This document shows positions 6,273-6,280 of a DNA stretch of 6,280 bases, piece after piece; position 1 is the first letter of the stretch, and every line of letters starts with the position of its first letter. Where the stretch lies: contig CAJCHQ010000320.1 in the NCBI GenBank assembly GCA_903970295.1, forward strand, positions 1 through 6,280, in the 5' to 3' direction. The notes beneath the pieces were generated by a model that searched no databases, had not been told where the DNA came from, and was given only the letters and a program-made list of their open reading frames with translations. This DNA is from Bryobacterales bacterium. GTDB lineage: Bacteria > Cyanobacteriota > Vampirovibrionia > Obscuribacterales > Obscuribacteraceae. A program made the translations under genes and the position numbers.

Positions 6273-6280
6273 TCGACCGT

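Noticed and set aside
1..6280. tRNA, rRNA, CRISPR array or insertion sequence
   Set aside because: I saw no cloverleaf, no regularly spaced repeat-spacer pattern, and no transposase or terminal repeats.

Overview
This 6.3-kb window is ordinary gene-dense bacterial DNA of roughly balanced base composition. It holds five protein genes and no rRNA, tRNA, CRISPR array or insertion sequence that I can see. Secreted subtilase-type proteases, orphan TonB/TolA C-terminal proteins and Tad-type pilus proteins together recall Candidatus Obscuribacter-like (Melainabacteria/Vampirovibrionia) genomes. That placement is only an impression from protein character, and no marker gene is present to prove it.

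Left part (1-3605): three genes lie on the minus strand, all predicted to be exported or surface-linked. Reading in the direction of transcription, they are a secreted subtilisin-family (S8) protease (3605-2274), a secreted proline-rich protein with a TonB/TolA-like C-terminal domain (2173-1121), and a TadE-like minor pilin that runs off the left edge (910 to beyond 1). The pilin's visible C-terminus looks like a sugar-binding-type beta-sandwich. The protease and TonB-like genes are 100 bp apart and separated by a strikingly complete RNA hairpin. The TadE-like gene has its own sigma-70-type promoter with overlapping dyads, so it is probably a separate unit.

Middle (3606-3857): a divergent intergenic region carries a 22-bp-period direct repeat, about three copies, laid over a candidate protease promoter. 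This is probably a regulator-binding array.

Right part (3858-6280): a plus-strand gene encodes a DUF4419 protein fused to a C-terminal SMI1/KNR4 (SUKH)-like domain, starting with TTG behind a strong ribosome binding site. It converges, with only 13 bp between stop codons, on a minus-strand TetR-family repressor gene. Beyond the repressor's start are a TATAAT box and, at the window edge, a perfect 12-bp palindrome beside a degenerate copy, which may be operators for the repressor or for a gene outside the window.

How the genes might work together: the three left genes suggest cell-envelope and surface functions such as secretion, adhesion and proteolysis. The DUF4419-SUKH gene and the TetR gene are a separate neighbourhood. 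No pathway can be assigned from this window alone.
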